Source: Duganella sp. sic0402
Lineage (GTDB): Bacteria > Pseudomonadota > Gammaproteobacteria > Burkholderiales > Burkholderiaceae_D
DNA: 64,000 nucleotides
Reading direction: 5' to 3'
Assembly (NCBI RefSeq): GCF_019219065.1
Contig: NZ_JAHUWK010000003.1
Coordinates: forward strand, 434,001 to 498,000
Part shown: positions 1 through 9,237 of the stretch, one piece after another
How the letters are laid out: each line of letters starts with the position of its first letter
Position numbering within the stretch: the first letter of the stretch is position 1
Position numbers and translations under genes: made by a program
The notes under the pieces: model-generated
Told to the model about the DNA's origin: nothing
Database searches by the model: none
The model's input: the letters and a program-made list of their open reading frames with translations, nothing else

Positions 1-436
1 CGCGGTTCAGCAGTGCCAGGGGAATGGAGTTGGTGTCCACCGTGCCGTCCAGGCTGAACGGCACCAGGCGGCGGCCGTTGATCAGCACCAGCGTGCGGTT
101 GGCGCCCAGGCCGCGCAGGTCGACGGTTGCTGCGCCCGAAGTGCCGTTGTTGGTGCCAGGACCGATCGAAGGCACTGCGCCAGGCAGGGTCTTGACGAAT
201 TCTTCTACCGACACGGGTTGCGACTGCTTGATCTCTTCAGCGGTAATCGACGAAATTGGGCTGGTCGAGGTCGTGCCAGGCGCGGTAATGCGGGTACCGG
301 TCACTTGCACCGATTCGATTTTCTGCGGCGCAGCATCCTGTGCAATGGCGTTGTGCATCATTGCGGTCATGCCTACCAGCATCGAGCCGGCGAACACGCT
401 GCGCAAGGTACGCGACATCATCTTCTCTTGGATCAT
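1..436 (-). CDS. TonB-dependent receptor, N-terminal part (runs off left edge)
   Basis: This is the 5' end of a leftward outer-membrane receptor; about 145 codons are inside the window and the frame is open to base 1. The ATG at 436 has a GGGAG Shine-Dalgarno eight bases upstream. The protein starts with a signal peptide ending near HNAIAQ, followed by a short conserved stretch (IESVQVTGTRI) and the start of the plug domain, including LRGLGANRTLVLINGRR, which is typical of siderophore/carbohydrate TBDRs. It would import a substrate across the outer membrane using TonB energy. The substrate cannot be told from this part. It resembles the receptor at 4609-7290 in the plug region (both carry a VLxNGRRL stretch). 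Confidence 0.9.
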   Translation of the reverse strand, partial: MIQEKMMSRTLRSVFAGSMLVGMTAMMHNAIAQDAAPQKIESVQVTGTRITAPGTTSTSPISSITAEEIKQSQPVSVEEFVKTLPGAVPSIGPGTNNGTSGAATVDLRGLGANRTLVLINGRRLVPFSLDGTVDTNSIPLALLNR

Positions 437-1183
437 TGTAAAACTCCCATTATTAAACTCCCTGATAGAGAGAAACCCAACCAAATCAATCCACTCGTCT
501 CTATTTAAACCGCAGCGTTTTTAATTGGCCAGCCTAAGGATTCTTTTTATATCTGGGTTATCCAGACCTGAATCTCATTTATGTACACCCCTGACATTTC
601 GATTTTGCAGGCGCACTGCATGAAACCACTGGCGTACAGAAACTGTCAATAACGGAGGTAATCCAATTCACATCAGCCACAAAGCGTAATTAGCCCGGCA
701 ATGCAAGGACTTTAATCTACTTACACATGCTGCACCGCAACATATTTCATTGCATATTTCGCAATTCCTTACATTGCAGATTTTTTATTCATGTAACGCA
801 AAGTAAAAACAAAGCACGTATTGTAAATTCATGTAAAACCAACGATTGTGCGGGGCTGTAAAATTTCCAAAAAGCCGTTGTTTGTGCAGTGCAACATGCA
901 ATGTGTCTCATTGCGAACACAAAGCAATACCACTAGGTTCATGTGATAGCAAAACGATACGTCAACGAAAATTGCTCGAAAGAATTGCTGTTGTGCCGCA
1001 ACAACGCCCAATTTTAGTGCGCAACGCACTTAATTGGCGCATATGCTTATTTGGTTTTTATTTTAGAAACTCCAGCAATGCGGGAATTAATATTCAGCAC
1101 CCAACTATTTAAAAGTTAATTAAGCGGAATTAATCCGCGCTGATAATCTGCTCTTTAATATCCGGTGATGGCGCGCGCGGTGC
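437..1183. other. Long AT-rich intergenic region
   Basis: About 750 bases without a credible gene; short open frames on both strands have no ribosome site or recognisable domain. It is clearly more AT-rich than the flanking genes. Words of the type TTGCA/TGCAA and ATTGC/GCAAT recur many times between about 700 and 1030, and TCATGTAA occurs twice near 790-835. A small inverted repeat (GCGGA, ATTAA, TCCGC) lies at 1124-1138. The region must hold the promoter of the leftward receptor, but no convincing -35/-10 pair was identified. Confidence 0.5.
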
Positions 1184-1213
1184 TTGGGCTGGCGCGCCCT
1201 GGCAAGGTAAAAT
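1184..1213 (+). promoter_or_regulatory. Putative sigma-70 promoter of the FAD dehydrogenase gene
   Basis: TTGGGC at 1184-1189 and TAAAAT at 1208-1213 are separated by 18 bases and lie about 80 bases upstream of the ATG at 1296. Both boxes match the consensus only partly. Confidence 0.35.
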
Positions 1214-1295
1214 AGCGGCTGCGGCCACGCCCGAGGGGGACGGCCGCTCCGCTCTCCGCTAGCTACGGAGCCCTGCAATTTACCGAAGAACACCC

Positions 1296-2936
1296 ATGCT
1301 GCGTTTAAACGAAGTCAAGCTCCCGCTCAACCACGCCGAGGAGCAATTGCCGGCCGCCATTCTGGCGCGCCTGGACATCCCTGCCGCCGACCTGATCGGC
1401 TTCACCGTCTACAAGCGCAGCTACGACGCGCGCAAGAAATCCGCCATCGTGCTGACCTACTCGCTGGATATAGACGTGGCCAACGAGGCGGCGCTGCTGA
1501 AGCGCCTCAAGCACGACGTGCACCTGATGCCGTCGCCGGACATGGCGTATCAATTCGTTGCCGATGGCCACACGCTGGCCGCCCATCCGGACTTTCAGCG
1601 CCCGGTGGTGATCGGCATCGGCCCATGCGGCCTGTTGGCGGCGTTGATCCTGGCGCAGATGGGCCTGCGTCCCATCATCCTGGAGCGCGGCAAGGTGGTG
1701 CGCGAACGTACTGTCGACACCTTCGGCTTCTGGCGCCAGCGCAAGCTGAATCCGGAGTCCAACGTGCAGTTCGGCGAAGGCGGCGCCGGCACCTTCTCCG
1801 ACGGCAAACTGTACAGCCAGATCAAGGACCCGAAACACTACGGCCGCAAGGTGCTGACCGAGTTCGTCAAGGCCGGCGCGCCGGAAGAAATCGTCTACGT
1901 CAGCAAGCCGCACATCGGCACCTTCCGGCTGGTGAAGATGGTCGAGTCGATGCGCGAAACCATCGAGGCGCTGGGCGGCGAATACCGCTTCGAAAGCAAA
2001 GTCACCGATATCGACGTCGAAGAAACCGCCGACGGACGACAGATCCGTGGCCTCACGCTGGAGAGCGGCGAGAAAATCGCCACCAGGCACGTGGTGCTGG
2101 CCATCGGCCACAGCGCACGCGACACCTTCGAGATGCTGTACCAGCGCGGCGTCTACATTGAAGCCAAGCCGTTCTCGATCGGCTTGCGCGTCGAGCACCC
2201 GCAATCGCTGATCGACGCCTGCCGTTTCGGCCCGAGTGCCGGCCATCCCATCCTGGGTGCGGCCGACTACAAGCTGGTGCACCATGCGTCCAACGGCCGC
2301 GCGGTGTACAGCTTCTGCATGTGCCCTGGCGGCACGGTGGTGGCGGCGGCATCCGAGCCGGGCCGCGTGGTCACCAACGGCATGAGCCAGTATTCGCGCA
2401 ATGAACGCAACGCCAACAGCGCCATCGTGGTCAGCATTTCGCCCGAAGTCGACTATCCGGGCCACCCGCTGGCCGGCATCGCCTTCCAGCGCGACCTGGA
2501 GGAGAAAGCCTTCAAGCTGGGCGGCGGCACCTACAATGCGCCAGGCCAGCTGATGGGCGACTTCGTGGCCGGCAAGGCCTCGACCGACTTCGGTTCGGTG
2601 GTGCCGTCCTACAAGCCGGGCATCACGCTGACCGATCTGGCGCAGATCCTGCCGGAATTCGCGGTCACCGCGCTGCGCGAAGCCTTCCCTGCGTTCGACA
2701 AGCAGATCAAGGGCTACTTCAAGCATGACGCAGTGCTGACCGGCCTGGAAACGCGCACTTCGTCGCCGATCCGCATCAAGCGCCGCGACGACACGCTGCA
2801 AAGCCTGAACACCAAGGGCCTGTTCCCGGCCGGCGAAGGCGCCGGTTACGCCGGCGGCATCCTGTCGGCCGGCGTGGACGGCATCAAGGTCGCCGAAGCG
2901 GTCGCGCTGGCAATGGCCGCGCAGCAGCAGGCGTAA
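1296..2936 (+). CDS. NAD(P)/FAD-dependent dehydrogenase (COG2509-like)
   Basis: A 546-residue cytoplasmic flavoprotein. The FAD-binding Rossmann motif is GIGPCG at about residue 107, followed by an acidic residue at the end of the second strand (ILERG). The C-terminus carries a second FAD-contacting segment, GEGAGYAGGI, near residue 515. An N-terminal region of about 100 residues precedes the Rossmann fold, as in the uncharacterised FAD-dependent dehydrogenases of COG2509. No substrate is known for the family. The gene ends exactly where the convergent histidine-kinase gene ends (TAA at 2934-2936, opposite stop starting at 2937), leaving no room for a terminator between them. The ATG lacks a strong Shine-Dalgarno. 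Confidence 0.85.
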   Translation: MLRLNEVKLPLNHAEEQLPAAILARLDIPAADLIGFTVYKRSYDARKKSAIVLTYSLDIDVANEAALLKRLKHDVHLMPSPDMAYQFVADGHTLAAHPDFQRPVVIGIGPCGLLAALILAQMGLRPIILERGKVVRERTVDTFGFWRQRKLNPESNVQFGEGGAGTFSDGKLYSQIKDPKHYGRKVLTEFVKAGAPEEIVYVSKPHIGTFRLVKMVESMRETIEALGGEYRFESKVTDIDVEETADGRQIRGLTLESGEKIATRHVVLAIGHSARDTFEMLYQRGVYIEAKPFSIGLRVEHPQSLIDACRFGPSAGHPILGAADYKLVHHASNGRAVYSFCMCPGGTVVAAASEPGRVVTNGMSQYSRNERNANSAIVVSISPEVDYPGHPLAGIAFQRDLEEKAFKLGGGTYNAPGQLMGDFVAGKASTDFGSVVPSYKPGITLTDLAQILPEFAVTALREAFPAFDKQIKGYFKHDAVLTGLETRTSSPIRIKRRDDTLQSLNTKGLFPAGEGAGYAGGILSAGVDGIKVAEAVALAMAAQQQA

Positions 2937-4295
2937 TCAGTCCCGCAGCGGCAGCCGCAGCTTGATGCGGCAGCCAGTGCTGCCGGGGGCGTTGGCGGCC
3001 AGCGCCGCCTGCCCGCCCATCTGGTGCATGATGGTGTAGACGATGTGCATGCCCAGCCCGGAACCGCCCTGCCCGCGCTTGGTGGTGAAGAAAGGCTCGA
3101 ACAGGCGCTCACGCGCCTCCCCCGCCAGGCCGACGCCATCATCGCTAAATTCCAGCAACAGCCAGCGCGTACCGCCCTCCAGCGCCATGCGCGCGGCCAG
3201 CGTTACCTGGCCGGGGCCGCCGTCCGGATAGCCATGCTTGGCCGCGTTCATCAACAGGTTGGACAGCACTTGCGACCAGCGCCCGGAATCGAGCCGCGTG
3301 CGCAGCTCTGGCGCGATGTCCACCGTCACATTCAATCCCACCTTGCGCAATTCCGGCCCGTGCGCCGACACCACGCTCAGCGCATGCTCGCGCAGCGCCA
3401 CTTCGGCCTCGTGCGCGCTGCCCTGGTCCACCGCCAGCTGCTTGAAGTTGCCGATCAGGTCGGCCGCGCGCGCCAGGTTGCGCTCGATCAGCTGGGCGCC
3501 CTCGCTGAGCCGCTGCGCCACCGCCAGCAATTCCGAGCGGCTGACGCGCTCGCCGTTAACGCACTTCAGCAAGTCCTGCGCGTAGCTGGCCATGGTGGAG
3601 GCGGCCGTGACCGCCACGCCGATCGGCGTGTTGACCTCGTGCGCCACGCCAGCCACCAGCGCGCCCAGCGCCGCCATCTTTTCCTGCTCCACCAGCGTGG
3701 CCTGCGCGGCCAGCAGCGCCTCGCTGCGGCGCTGCACCTTGGCCTCCAGCTGCTGCTCGCGGTCCTGGTGCTGCAACTCGGCGGCACCGCGCGCGGCAAA
3801 GATCGACAGCAGCGACAAGGCCAGCAGGCGCTTATCCTCGGAAATCGGTTTGGTGTCGATGGCCGACAGGATGCCCAGCGTCTGCCCTTCGGTGTCGATC
3901 ATCGGCATGCCGATATAACTTTCGGCCTGCATTTCAACTAATAAAGTGTCTTCGGGATAGTCGGCCTGGATGCCGCTGGCATGGAAACACATGCATTGTT
4001 CGGTCACGTCCTGGCAGGGGGTGTGCTGCAGGCTGTATTCCATGTTCGGCGCGTAGTCGGCGCCGCCCCACACGGCCAATGTACGGATGCCTTCGCCCTG
4101 CGCCAGACTGATCACCCGGCCGGCGATCACATAGCGGACATCCAGCGCCTGAGCCAGGTCCCGCACCAGAATGCGCAGGAAATCGTCGCCGCGGGCGCGG
4201 GCAGTCGAGGCGGTGATCGAGCGCAAAGCAGCCTCGGCCAACACGCGTCCGTCAGCCGCATCGAATAGCGGCGTGCTTATTCTGTCTTCGCTCAT
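2937..4295 (-). CDS. GAF-domain sensor histidine kinase
   Basis: A soluble 452-residue histidine kinase with no transmembrane segment. Residues about 25-175 form a GAF-like sensor domain, followed by a coiled-coil linker, then the dimerisation domain with the phospho-accepting His in VAHEVNTPIG (about residue 219). The HATPase domain shows the N box (NLLMNAAKHG), G1 (DDGVGL), F box (FEPFFTT) and G2 (GGSGLGM). The chosen ATG at 4295 has a GGAG site six bases upstream; an in-frame TTG lies four codons earlier. The cytosolic GAF domain suggests an internal ligand. No response regulator is adjacent, so the partner is unknown. Confidence 0.88.
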   Translation of the reverse strand: MSEDRISTPLFDAADGRVLAEAALRSITASTARARGDDFLRILVRDLAQALDVRYVIAGRVISLAQGEGIRTLAVWGGADYAPNMEYSLQHTPCQDVTEQCMCFHASGIQADYPEDTLLVEMQAESYIGMPMIDTEGQTLGILSAIDTKPISEDKRLLALSLLSIFAARGAAELQHQDREQQLEAKVQRRSEALLAAQATLVEQEKMAALGALVAGVAHEVNTPIGVAVTAASTMASYAQDLLKCVNGERVSRSELLAVAQRLSEGAQLIERNLARAADLIGNFKQLAVDQGSAHEAEVALREHALSVVSAHGPELRKVGLNVTVDIAPELRTRLDSGRWSQVLSNLLMNAAKHGYPDGGPGQVTLAARMALEGGTRWLLLEFSDDGVGLAGEARERLFEPFFTTKRGQGGSGLGMHIVYTIMHQMGGQAALAANAPGSTGCRIKLRLPLRD

Positions 4296-4608
4296 GGCAG
4301 GCTCCAAGTAGCTAACTCTGCAGCTATTGTAACGTTCCCCAACTTCATTAACCTATATCAATATTCGGTCAACCACTAGCACAAGCTAGGCATAATTCAT
4401 CATAAACTTTGTATTTTTGTGTAAAAAACTCGTAAATTTGCGCTAAAACCGCATTAAGTGTTGTTTATTTCAATGTTGTTACAGAGCTCCGATTGACCCG
4501 GTTTCGCGCGGATGGTCTGATAACCGCCACAGAATAATCGCGTAAACAGATTATTCGACGTGGCTGATCTCAATAAACAAGTAACAAGCAATACTCGAAG
4601 GAGTGGTA
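4296..4608. promoter_or_regulatory. AT-rich divergent promoter region
   Basis: This spacer separates the leftward kinase gene from the rightward receptor gene. TTGACC at 4493-4498 followed after 17 bases by TCTGAT (4516-4521) is the best sigma-70 candidate for the receptor; the boxes match consensus at five and four of six positions. The match is modest, and nothing else was recognised. Confidence 0.35.
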
Positions 4609-7290
4609 ATGATCATTGAAACCGTAATGTCGCGCTCGCTGCGCCTGATGTTCGCCAGCGGCGCCGCACTGATGCTGGCACAACCGGCATTTGCACAAGA
4701 TAACGCGCCGATCCAGCGCGTTGAAATCACCGGCTCGGCCATCAAGCGTATCGACGCTGAGACCGCAGTGCCAGTGACCGTGGTGAAGGTCGACGACCTG
4801 AAGAAAGAAGGTATCACCACCATCGAGCAAGTGATGGCCAGCCTGAGCGTTTCGCAAGCCCAGCAAGGCACCAGCCAGACCGTTGGTTCGGGCACCGGCG
4901 GTTCGTCGTTTGCCGACCTGCGCGGCATCGGCCAGAACAAAACCCTGGTGCTGCTGAACGGCCGCCGCCTGGCTAACAACGCCATCGACAGCTCGGCCCC
5001 CGACCTGAACATGATTCCGTTCGCCGCGCTGGAGCGTGTCGAGGTGCTGCGTGACGGCGCTTCCTCGCTGTACGGCTCGGACGCGGTCGGCGGTGTGATC
5101 AACTTCATCACCAAAAAAGACTTCCAGGGCGGCACCATCACCGTCGGCGCGGATAGCCCAGAGAAAAAAGGCGGCGATTCGAGCAACTTCAACGCCGGCT
5201 ATGGCTGGGGCGACCTGGACAAGCAAGGCTTCAACATCTTCGCGATGGTCGACCGCCAGCAGCAGAACCGCCTGGGCGGCACCGATCGTAACTACAACAC
5301 CCGCTACGCTGGCGGCCTGTCGGCATCGACCTACCCGGCCAACTGGTCGCAGGGTGAGATTTCCGGCAATCCGGCCGGTCCAGGCTGCAGCACCGGCGTG
5401 TTCCTGATCCCAGGCAAAAACGGCGCCTGCCAGATGACCACCTCGTCCTTCGTCGACTACATTCCGAAGAGCGAGCGCACCACCGGCCTGATCAAAGGTA
5501 CCTTCAAGATCAACGAAAACCACGAACTGGGCGTCGAGTTGCTGTCGACCGAAGCCAAGGTCCAGACCCAGGTTGCGCCAGTACCATACGGCGGCCTGTA
5601 CATGAACCGCCTGCGTCCGGACGGCACGCCTAACCCGTACTTCCCAACCGACGCCCGCATCAGCCCGACCTACTCCGACGCATCCGGCGAAGCGACCTCA
5701 GGCGTACTGCCAGGCTTCGTCAACGTCCGCTGGCGCGACATGTTCCACGGCCCGCGCGCTGATGAGAACATCAACAAGCAGCAACGTCTGGTGGTCTCGC
5801 TGAAAGGCGTGCTGGCAGGCTGGGATTACGAAACTGCGGTTTCGTACAACGAAAACAAGGTCAAGCAAAACCTGTTTGGCTACAGCGATGGCGGCATCAT
5901 CACCAAAGGCGTGCTGGATGGCGTGATCAATCCGTTCGGCGACCAGACCGCCGCCGGCACCGCACTGCTGGAAAGCGCAGCACTGAGCGGCAACCAGCGT
6001 AACTCGAAAGGCACCAACAAGGCAGCCGACCTGAAACTGAGCCGCGAAGTTGGCGACTGGCTCAACACCGGCCACCAGGCAGCACTGGCAGTGGGCGCCC
6101 AGTACGAGCACCAGGAGTTCAAGGACGCCGCCAACACCGAGTTCGCACAGAAAGTCGTGGCCTCGACCGGTATCGATCCTAACCTGCTGCAAGAAGGCAG
6201 CCGCAATGTGTCGGCCTTCTACTCGGAACTGAATGTGCCGCTGCTGAAGAACCTGGACGTGACCGCCGCTGTCCGTTACGACAAATACAGCGACTTCGGC
6301 CACACCACCAATCCGAAGTTCTCGTTCACCTACCGTCCGGTCAACGCGCTGATGTTCCGTGGTTCGTACTCGAAGGGCTTCCGCGCACCGTCGCTGTATG
6401 AGCTGAACGCAGCCAACACCTACACCAACTCGGCCAACACCCTGGACGATCCGATCAACTGCCCAGGCGGCACGCCTATCCCAGGCAAATCGTCGCCAGC
6501 CAACTGCTCGCAGCAGTTCCAGGTGATGAACGGTGGTAACCAGGCGCTGTCGCCAGAGCGTTCGAAAAACGGCACGCTGGGCTTGATGTGGGAGCCAATC
6601 AACAACCTGTCGCTGTCGGCTGACTGGTGGACTATCCGCCTGACCCAGCAAATCGGCAACCTGCAGGATTACGACGTGCTGGGCGACCCGGTCACCTTCG
6701 CTTCGGCTTACCACCGTAACGCTTCGGGTGACCTGGCAGTCGATGGTTCGCAGTGCCCTAACCCGATCACCTGCGGCTACATCGATCTGCGTACCCAGAA
6801 TCTGGGCGACCTGAACACCAACGGTGTCGACCTGTCGGCAGCTTACAAGCTGCGTAGCAAGGAATACGGCAACTTCACCTTCAACTACAGCGGCACCTGG
6901 GTACACAAGTACGAGTACCAGAACTTCCAGACTGATGCCATGCATCAGAACGTCGGCGTGTACTCGGGCAACGGTCCTATCTTCCGTTGGCAGAATACCC
7001 TGAACATGAACTGGGCCAAGGGTGATGTCGGCGCAGGTCTGGTGGCGCACTACAAGTCGGGCTATATTGACCAGGATCCAGAGAACCACGTTCCTTCGTA
7101 CACCACCTGGGATGGCTACGGTTCGTGGAAAGCACTGCCAGGCCTGACCCTGACCGCCGGCGTGCGTAACCTGTTCAACCGCCAGCCACCACTTTCGTAC
7201 CAGACTGGTAACTTCCAGGCTGGCTACGATCCACGCTACACCGATCCACTCGGCCGTACCATGTACGTGCGTGCAACCTACGATTTCTAA
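4609..7290 (+). CDS. TonB-dependent receptor
   Basis: An 893-residue outer-membrane receptor. ATG 4609 is preceded by AAGGAG five bases upstream; a GTG two codons earlier would overlap that site. The signal peptide ends at about PAFA-QDN. The plug domain includes DLRGIGQNKTLVLLNGRR and VEVLRDGASSLYGSDAVGG, and the protein ends with a barrel strand and terminal Phe (VRATYDF), the usual Bam recognition signal. Codon use leans to CGT, GGT and CCA more than in neighbouring genes, which fits high expression (inference). It is monocistronic, closed by a terminator at 7303. The substrate is not apparent; no enzyme or inner-membrane transporter is adjacent. Confidence 0.93.
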   Translation: MIIETVMSRSLRLMFASGAALMLAQPAFAQDNAPIQRVEITGSAIKRIDAETAVPVTVVKVDDLKKEGITTIEQVMASLSVSQAQQGTSQTVGSGTGGSSFADLRGIGQNKTLVLLNGRRLANNAIDSSAPDLNMIPFAALERVEVLRDGASSLYGSDAVGGVINFITKKDFQGGTITVGADSPEKKGGDSSNFNAGYGWGDLDKQGFNIFAMVDRQQQNRLGGTDRNYNTRYAGGLSASTYPANWSQGEISGNPAGPGCSTGVFLIPGKNGACQMTTSSFVDYIPKSERTTGLIKGTFKINENHELGVELLSTEAKVQTQVAPVPYGGLYMNRLRPDGTPNPYFPTDARISPTYSDASGEATSGVLPGFVNVRWRDMFHGPRADENINKQQRLVVSLKGVLAGWDYETAVSYNENKVKQNLFGYSDGGIITKGVLDGVINPFGDQTAAGTALLESAALSGNQRNSKGTNKAADLKLSREVGDWLNTGHQAALAVGAQYEHQEFKDAANTEFAQKVVASTGIDPNLLQEGSRNVSAFYSELNVPLLKNLDVTAAVRYDKYSDFGHTTNPKFSFTYRPVNALMFRGSYSKGFRAPSLYELNAANTYTNSANTLDDPINCPGGTPIPGKSSPANCSQQFQVMNGGNQALSPERSKNGTLGLMWEPINNLSLSADWWTIRLTQQIGNLQDYDVLGDPVTFASAYHRNASGDLAVDGSQCPNPITCGYIDLRTQNLGDLNTNGVDLSAAYKLRSKEYGNFTFNYSGTWVHKYEYQNFQTDAMHQNVGVYSGNGPIFRWQNTLNMNWAKGDVGAGLVAHYKSGYIDQDPENHVPSYTTWDGYGSWKALPGLTLTAGVRNLFNRQPPLSYQTGNFQAGYDPRYTDPLGRTMYVRATYDF

Positions 7291-7302
7291 TAGGTTGATA
7301 TG

Positions 7303-7332
7303 AAAATCCCCGGCTTGCCGGGGATTTTTTTT
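7303..7332. terminator. Bidirectional intrinsic terminator
   Basis: A perfect 11-base stem (AAAATCCCCGG / CCGGGGATTTT) with a four-base CTTG loop is followed by T8 on the plus strand and has T4 on the minus strand. It sits between the convergent receptor and corA-like genes and overlaps the corA stop codon. Confidence 0.9.
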
Positions 7333-8299
7333 ATAGCCAGCCGGCTTTCTTGAAGCGCCGGTGCAGATACAGGCAAACGCCGATCATGATGGCAATCGCC
7401 ATCGGATAGCCAAACTTCCAGTCCAGCTCCGGCATGTATTTGAAGTTCATGCCCCACAGCCCGGCAAACGCAGTAACGATCGCAAAGATCGCCGCCCACG
7501 CCGCCAGCCGCTTGTTCACTTCGCTTTCCTCAATCGCCGTCATCGACAGGTTGACCTGGATCGCCGTGGCGATGGTGTCGCGGATGCCGTCCAGCGAAGC
7601 ATTGATGCGGTGCAGGTGATCGTGCACGTCGCGGAAGTATTCCTGCGTCTCCAGGCACATCGACGGCACGCGCCCGCCATGCAGCCGCCCGACCGCCTCC
7701 ATCAGCGGCGCCACCACATGGCGTACCGTGGTGACCTTGCCCTTCAGCTCATACAGCCGCTGAATATTGTCGCGCTGGCGCCCCTGGGTGAAAATCAGCT
7801 CCTCGATTTTTTCCAGCTCGGTTTCCAGCATGTCCAGCACCGGGAAGTAACGGTCGACCACCGCATCCATCAGCGCGTACAGTACGAAGGCCGGGCCGAG
7901 GCGCAGCATGTGCGGCTCCTTCTCGGCGCGCGCGCGCACACTCTGGAAGCCTTGCTGGCTGTCACCGTCGCGCGACGACAGCACATAGTTCTGGCCGACG
8001 AAGATATCCACCTCGCCTACCGCCACCTCGCCCCCGTGGCACTCGATGGTCTTGACCACCACGAACAGCGAATCGCCGTATTCCTCGATCTTTGGCCGCT
8101 GATGGCCGCGGCTGGCGTCCTCGACCGCCAGTTCGTGCAGACCAAACTCATGCTGCATGGTCGCCAGCTCCTCGGGCTGGGCATCGCGCAAGGCGACCCA
8201 CACGAAGGTCTCCGGTTTCTCCAGATAGTCGCTAATATCTTCCACCGGAATGTCGGCCATTTTTTTACCATCCTGGTAGGCCACACAATTAATCAGCAT
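7331..8299 (-). CDS. CorA-family magnesium/cobalt transporter
   Basis: A 322-residue inner-membrane channel subunit for Mg2+ and related divalent cations. The large N-terminal cytoplasmic domain is followed by a long helix, then two C-terminal transmembrane helices (about 264-282 and 297-315). The selectivity motif GMN is present at 283-285, and the loop after it (YMPELDW) is typical. The start ATG 8299 gives the usual family N-terminus (LINCVAYQDG). The positively charged C-terminal tail (HRRFKKAG) is also typical. It could be assigned to the broader CorA/ZntB superfamily, but the intact GMN favours cation import. Confidence 0.92.
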   Translation of the reverse strand: MLINCVAYQDGKKMADIPVEDISDYLEKPETFVWVALRDAQPEELATMQHEFGLHELAVEDASRGHQRPKIEEYGDSLFVVVKTIECHGGEVAVGEVDIFVGQNYVLSSRDGDSQQGFQSVRARAEKEPHMLRLGPAFVLYALMDAVVDRYFPVLDMLETELEKIEELIFTQGRQRDNIQRLYELKGKVTTVRHVVAPLMEAVGRLHGGRVPSMCLETQEYFRDVHDHLHRINASLDGIRDTIATAIQVNLSMTAIEESEVNKRLAAWAAIFAIVTAFAGLWGMNFKYMPELDWKFGYPMAIAIMIGVCLYLHRRFKKAGWL

Positions 8300-8371
8300 A
8301 CGTCATCCATAAAAAAGAAAGCCCTAGTCCTCAATAGCCAAGAGCTTACCTCAAACAGATGTTGCTGCAGG

Positions 8372-9157
8372 TTACGCAACGCTTAAGTAGCGTGCGGCCG
8401 GCTTGCTATGCGACAGATTCGGCGCCAGTGCCAGGCGCGCCTGCTCCATGCGGACGAAGTCCTGCACATCCGGCAGCGAGGGCAGCGTCACCAGTTCGCG
8501 CTGGTCGAAGCCGGCCAGCGCCGCATCCACCAGGTCTTGTGGCGACATCACCCATTCCTGCGGCAGGTTCTCGACCGCGTGGCCGGCACGGTCCCAGAAT
8601 GGCGTGCCGATCGCGCCCGGCAGCACCGCCTGCACCTGCACGCCCCTGCCGCCCAGCTCGTGGTGCAGCGACTGCGTCAGCGCCAGCACGAAGGCCTTGC
8701 TGCCGCCGTAGGTGCCGTTCAGCAGTTCCGGCTTCAGCGCAGCGATCGACGAGATGTTGATGATGGCGCCCGCGCCGCGCGCCACCAGGCCCGGCGCCAC
8801 CGCACGGCTCAGACGGGTCAGCGCGGTGACATTGACGCTGATCAGCGTATCCAGCTCTTCCGGCGTAGAATCGATCAGCGATTTGACGGCGCCCAGGCCG
8901 GCATTATTCACCAGCATGCTGATGCTGGCGTCGCTGGCCAGGCGCTGTTCAACGCGGCGCAAATCGGCCGTCACGCCAAGGTCGGCGGAGATTGTGTCGA
9001 CCTTGCGGCCGGTGGCGGCGCCCAGTTGCGCTGCCAGCGCCGACAGTTTGGCGGCGTCGCGCGCCACCAGGATCAGGTCATAGCCACGGCGGGCCAGACG
9101 GTCTGCGTAAATGGCGCCGATGCCCGACGATGCGCCGGTGATGAGTGCGGTTTTCAT
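8372..9157 (-). CDS. SDR-family oxidoreductase
   Basis: A 261-residue classical short-chain dehydrogenase. The cofactor motif TGASSGIG is at residues 7-14, NNAG at 84-87, catalytic Ser at about 136-137, and YGGSK gives Tyr150 and Lys154. The basic residue after strand 2 (ARD) suggests NADP preference (inference). ATG 9157 has an AAGGAG site. It lies 80 bases downstream of the AraC-type regulator gene on the same strand and is probably co-transcribed with it. The substrate is unknown. Confidence 0.88.
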   Translation of the reverse strand: MKTALITGASSGIGAIYADRLARRGYDLILVARDAAKLSALAAQLGAATGRKVDTISADLGVTADLRRVEQRLASDASISMLVNNAGLGAVKSLIDSTPEELDTLISVNVTALTRLSRAVAPGLVARGAGAIINISSIAALKPELLNGTYGGSKAFVLALTQSLHHELGGRGVQVQAVLPGAIGTPFWDRAGHAVENLPQEWVMSPQDLVDAALAGFDQRELVTLPSLPDVQDFVRMEQARLALAPNLSHSKPAARYLSVA

Positions 9158-9237
9158 GGTCCCTGCTCCTTTTCGTTAAGTTGATGGAAGCAGTGTACGG
9201 TGCGCCACAATGGCTGTTATGCCATAAAAACCTCATT

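Noticed and set aside
829..1112. Two small overlapping open frames in the AT-rich spacer
   Set aside because: They overlap on opposite strands, lack ribosome sites and show no domain or codon bias.
1149..1158. TGCTCTTTAA, like the rRNA boxA antitermination element
   Set aside because: No boxB/boxC, rRNA or tRNA sequence lies nearby; a 10-base match in AT-rich DNA can be chance.
1305..2801. Long minus-strand open frame opposite the FAD dehydrogenase
   Set aside because: It is Arg/His/Gln-rich low-complexity translation typical of the antisense frame of a GC-rich gene; the plus-strand protein has clear motifs.
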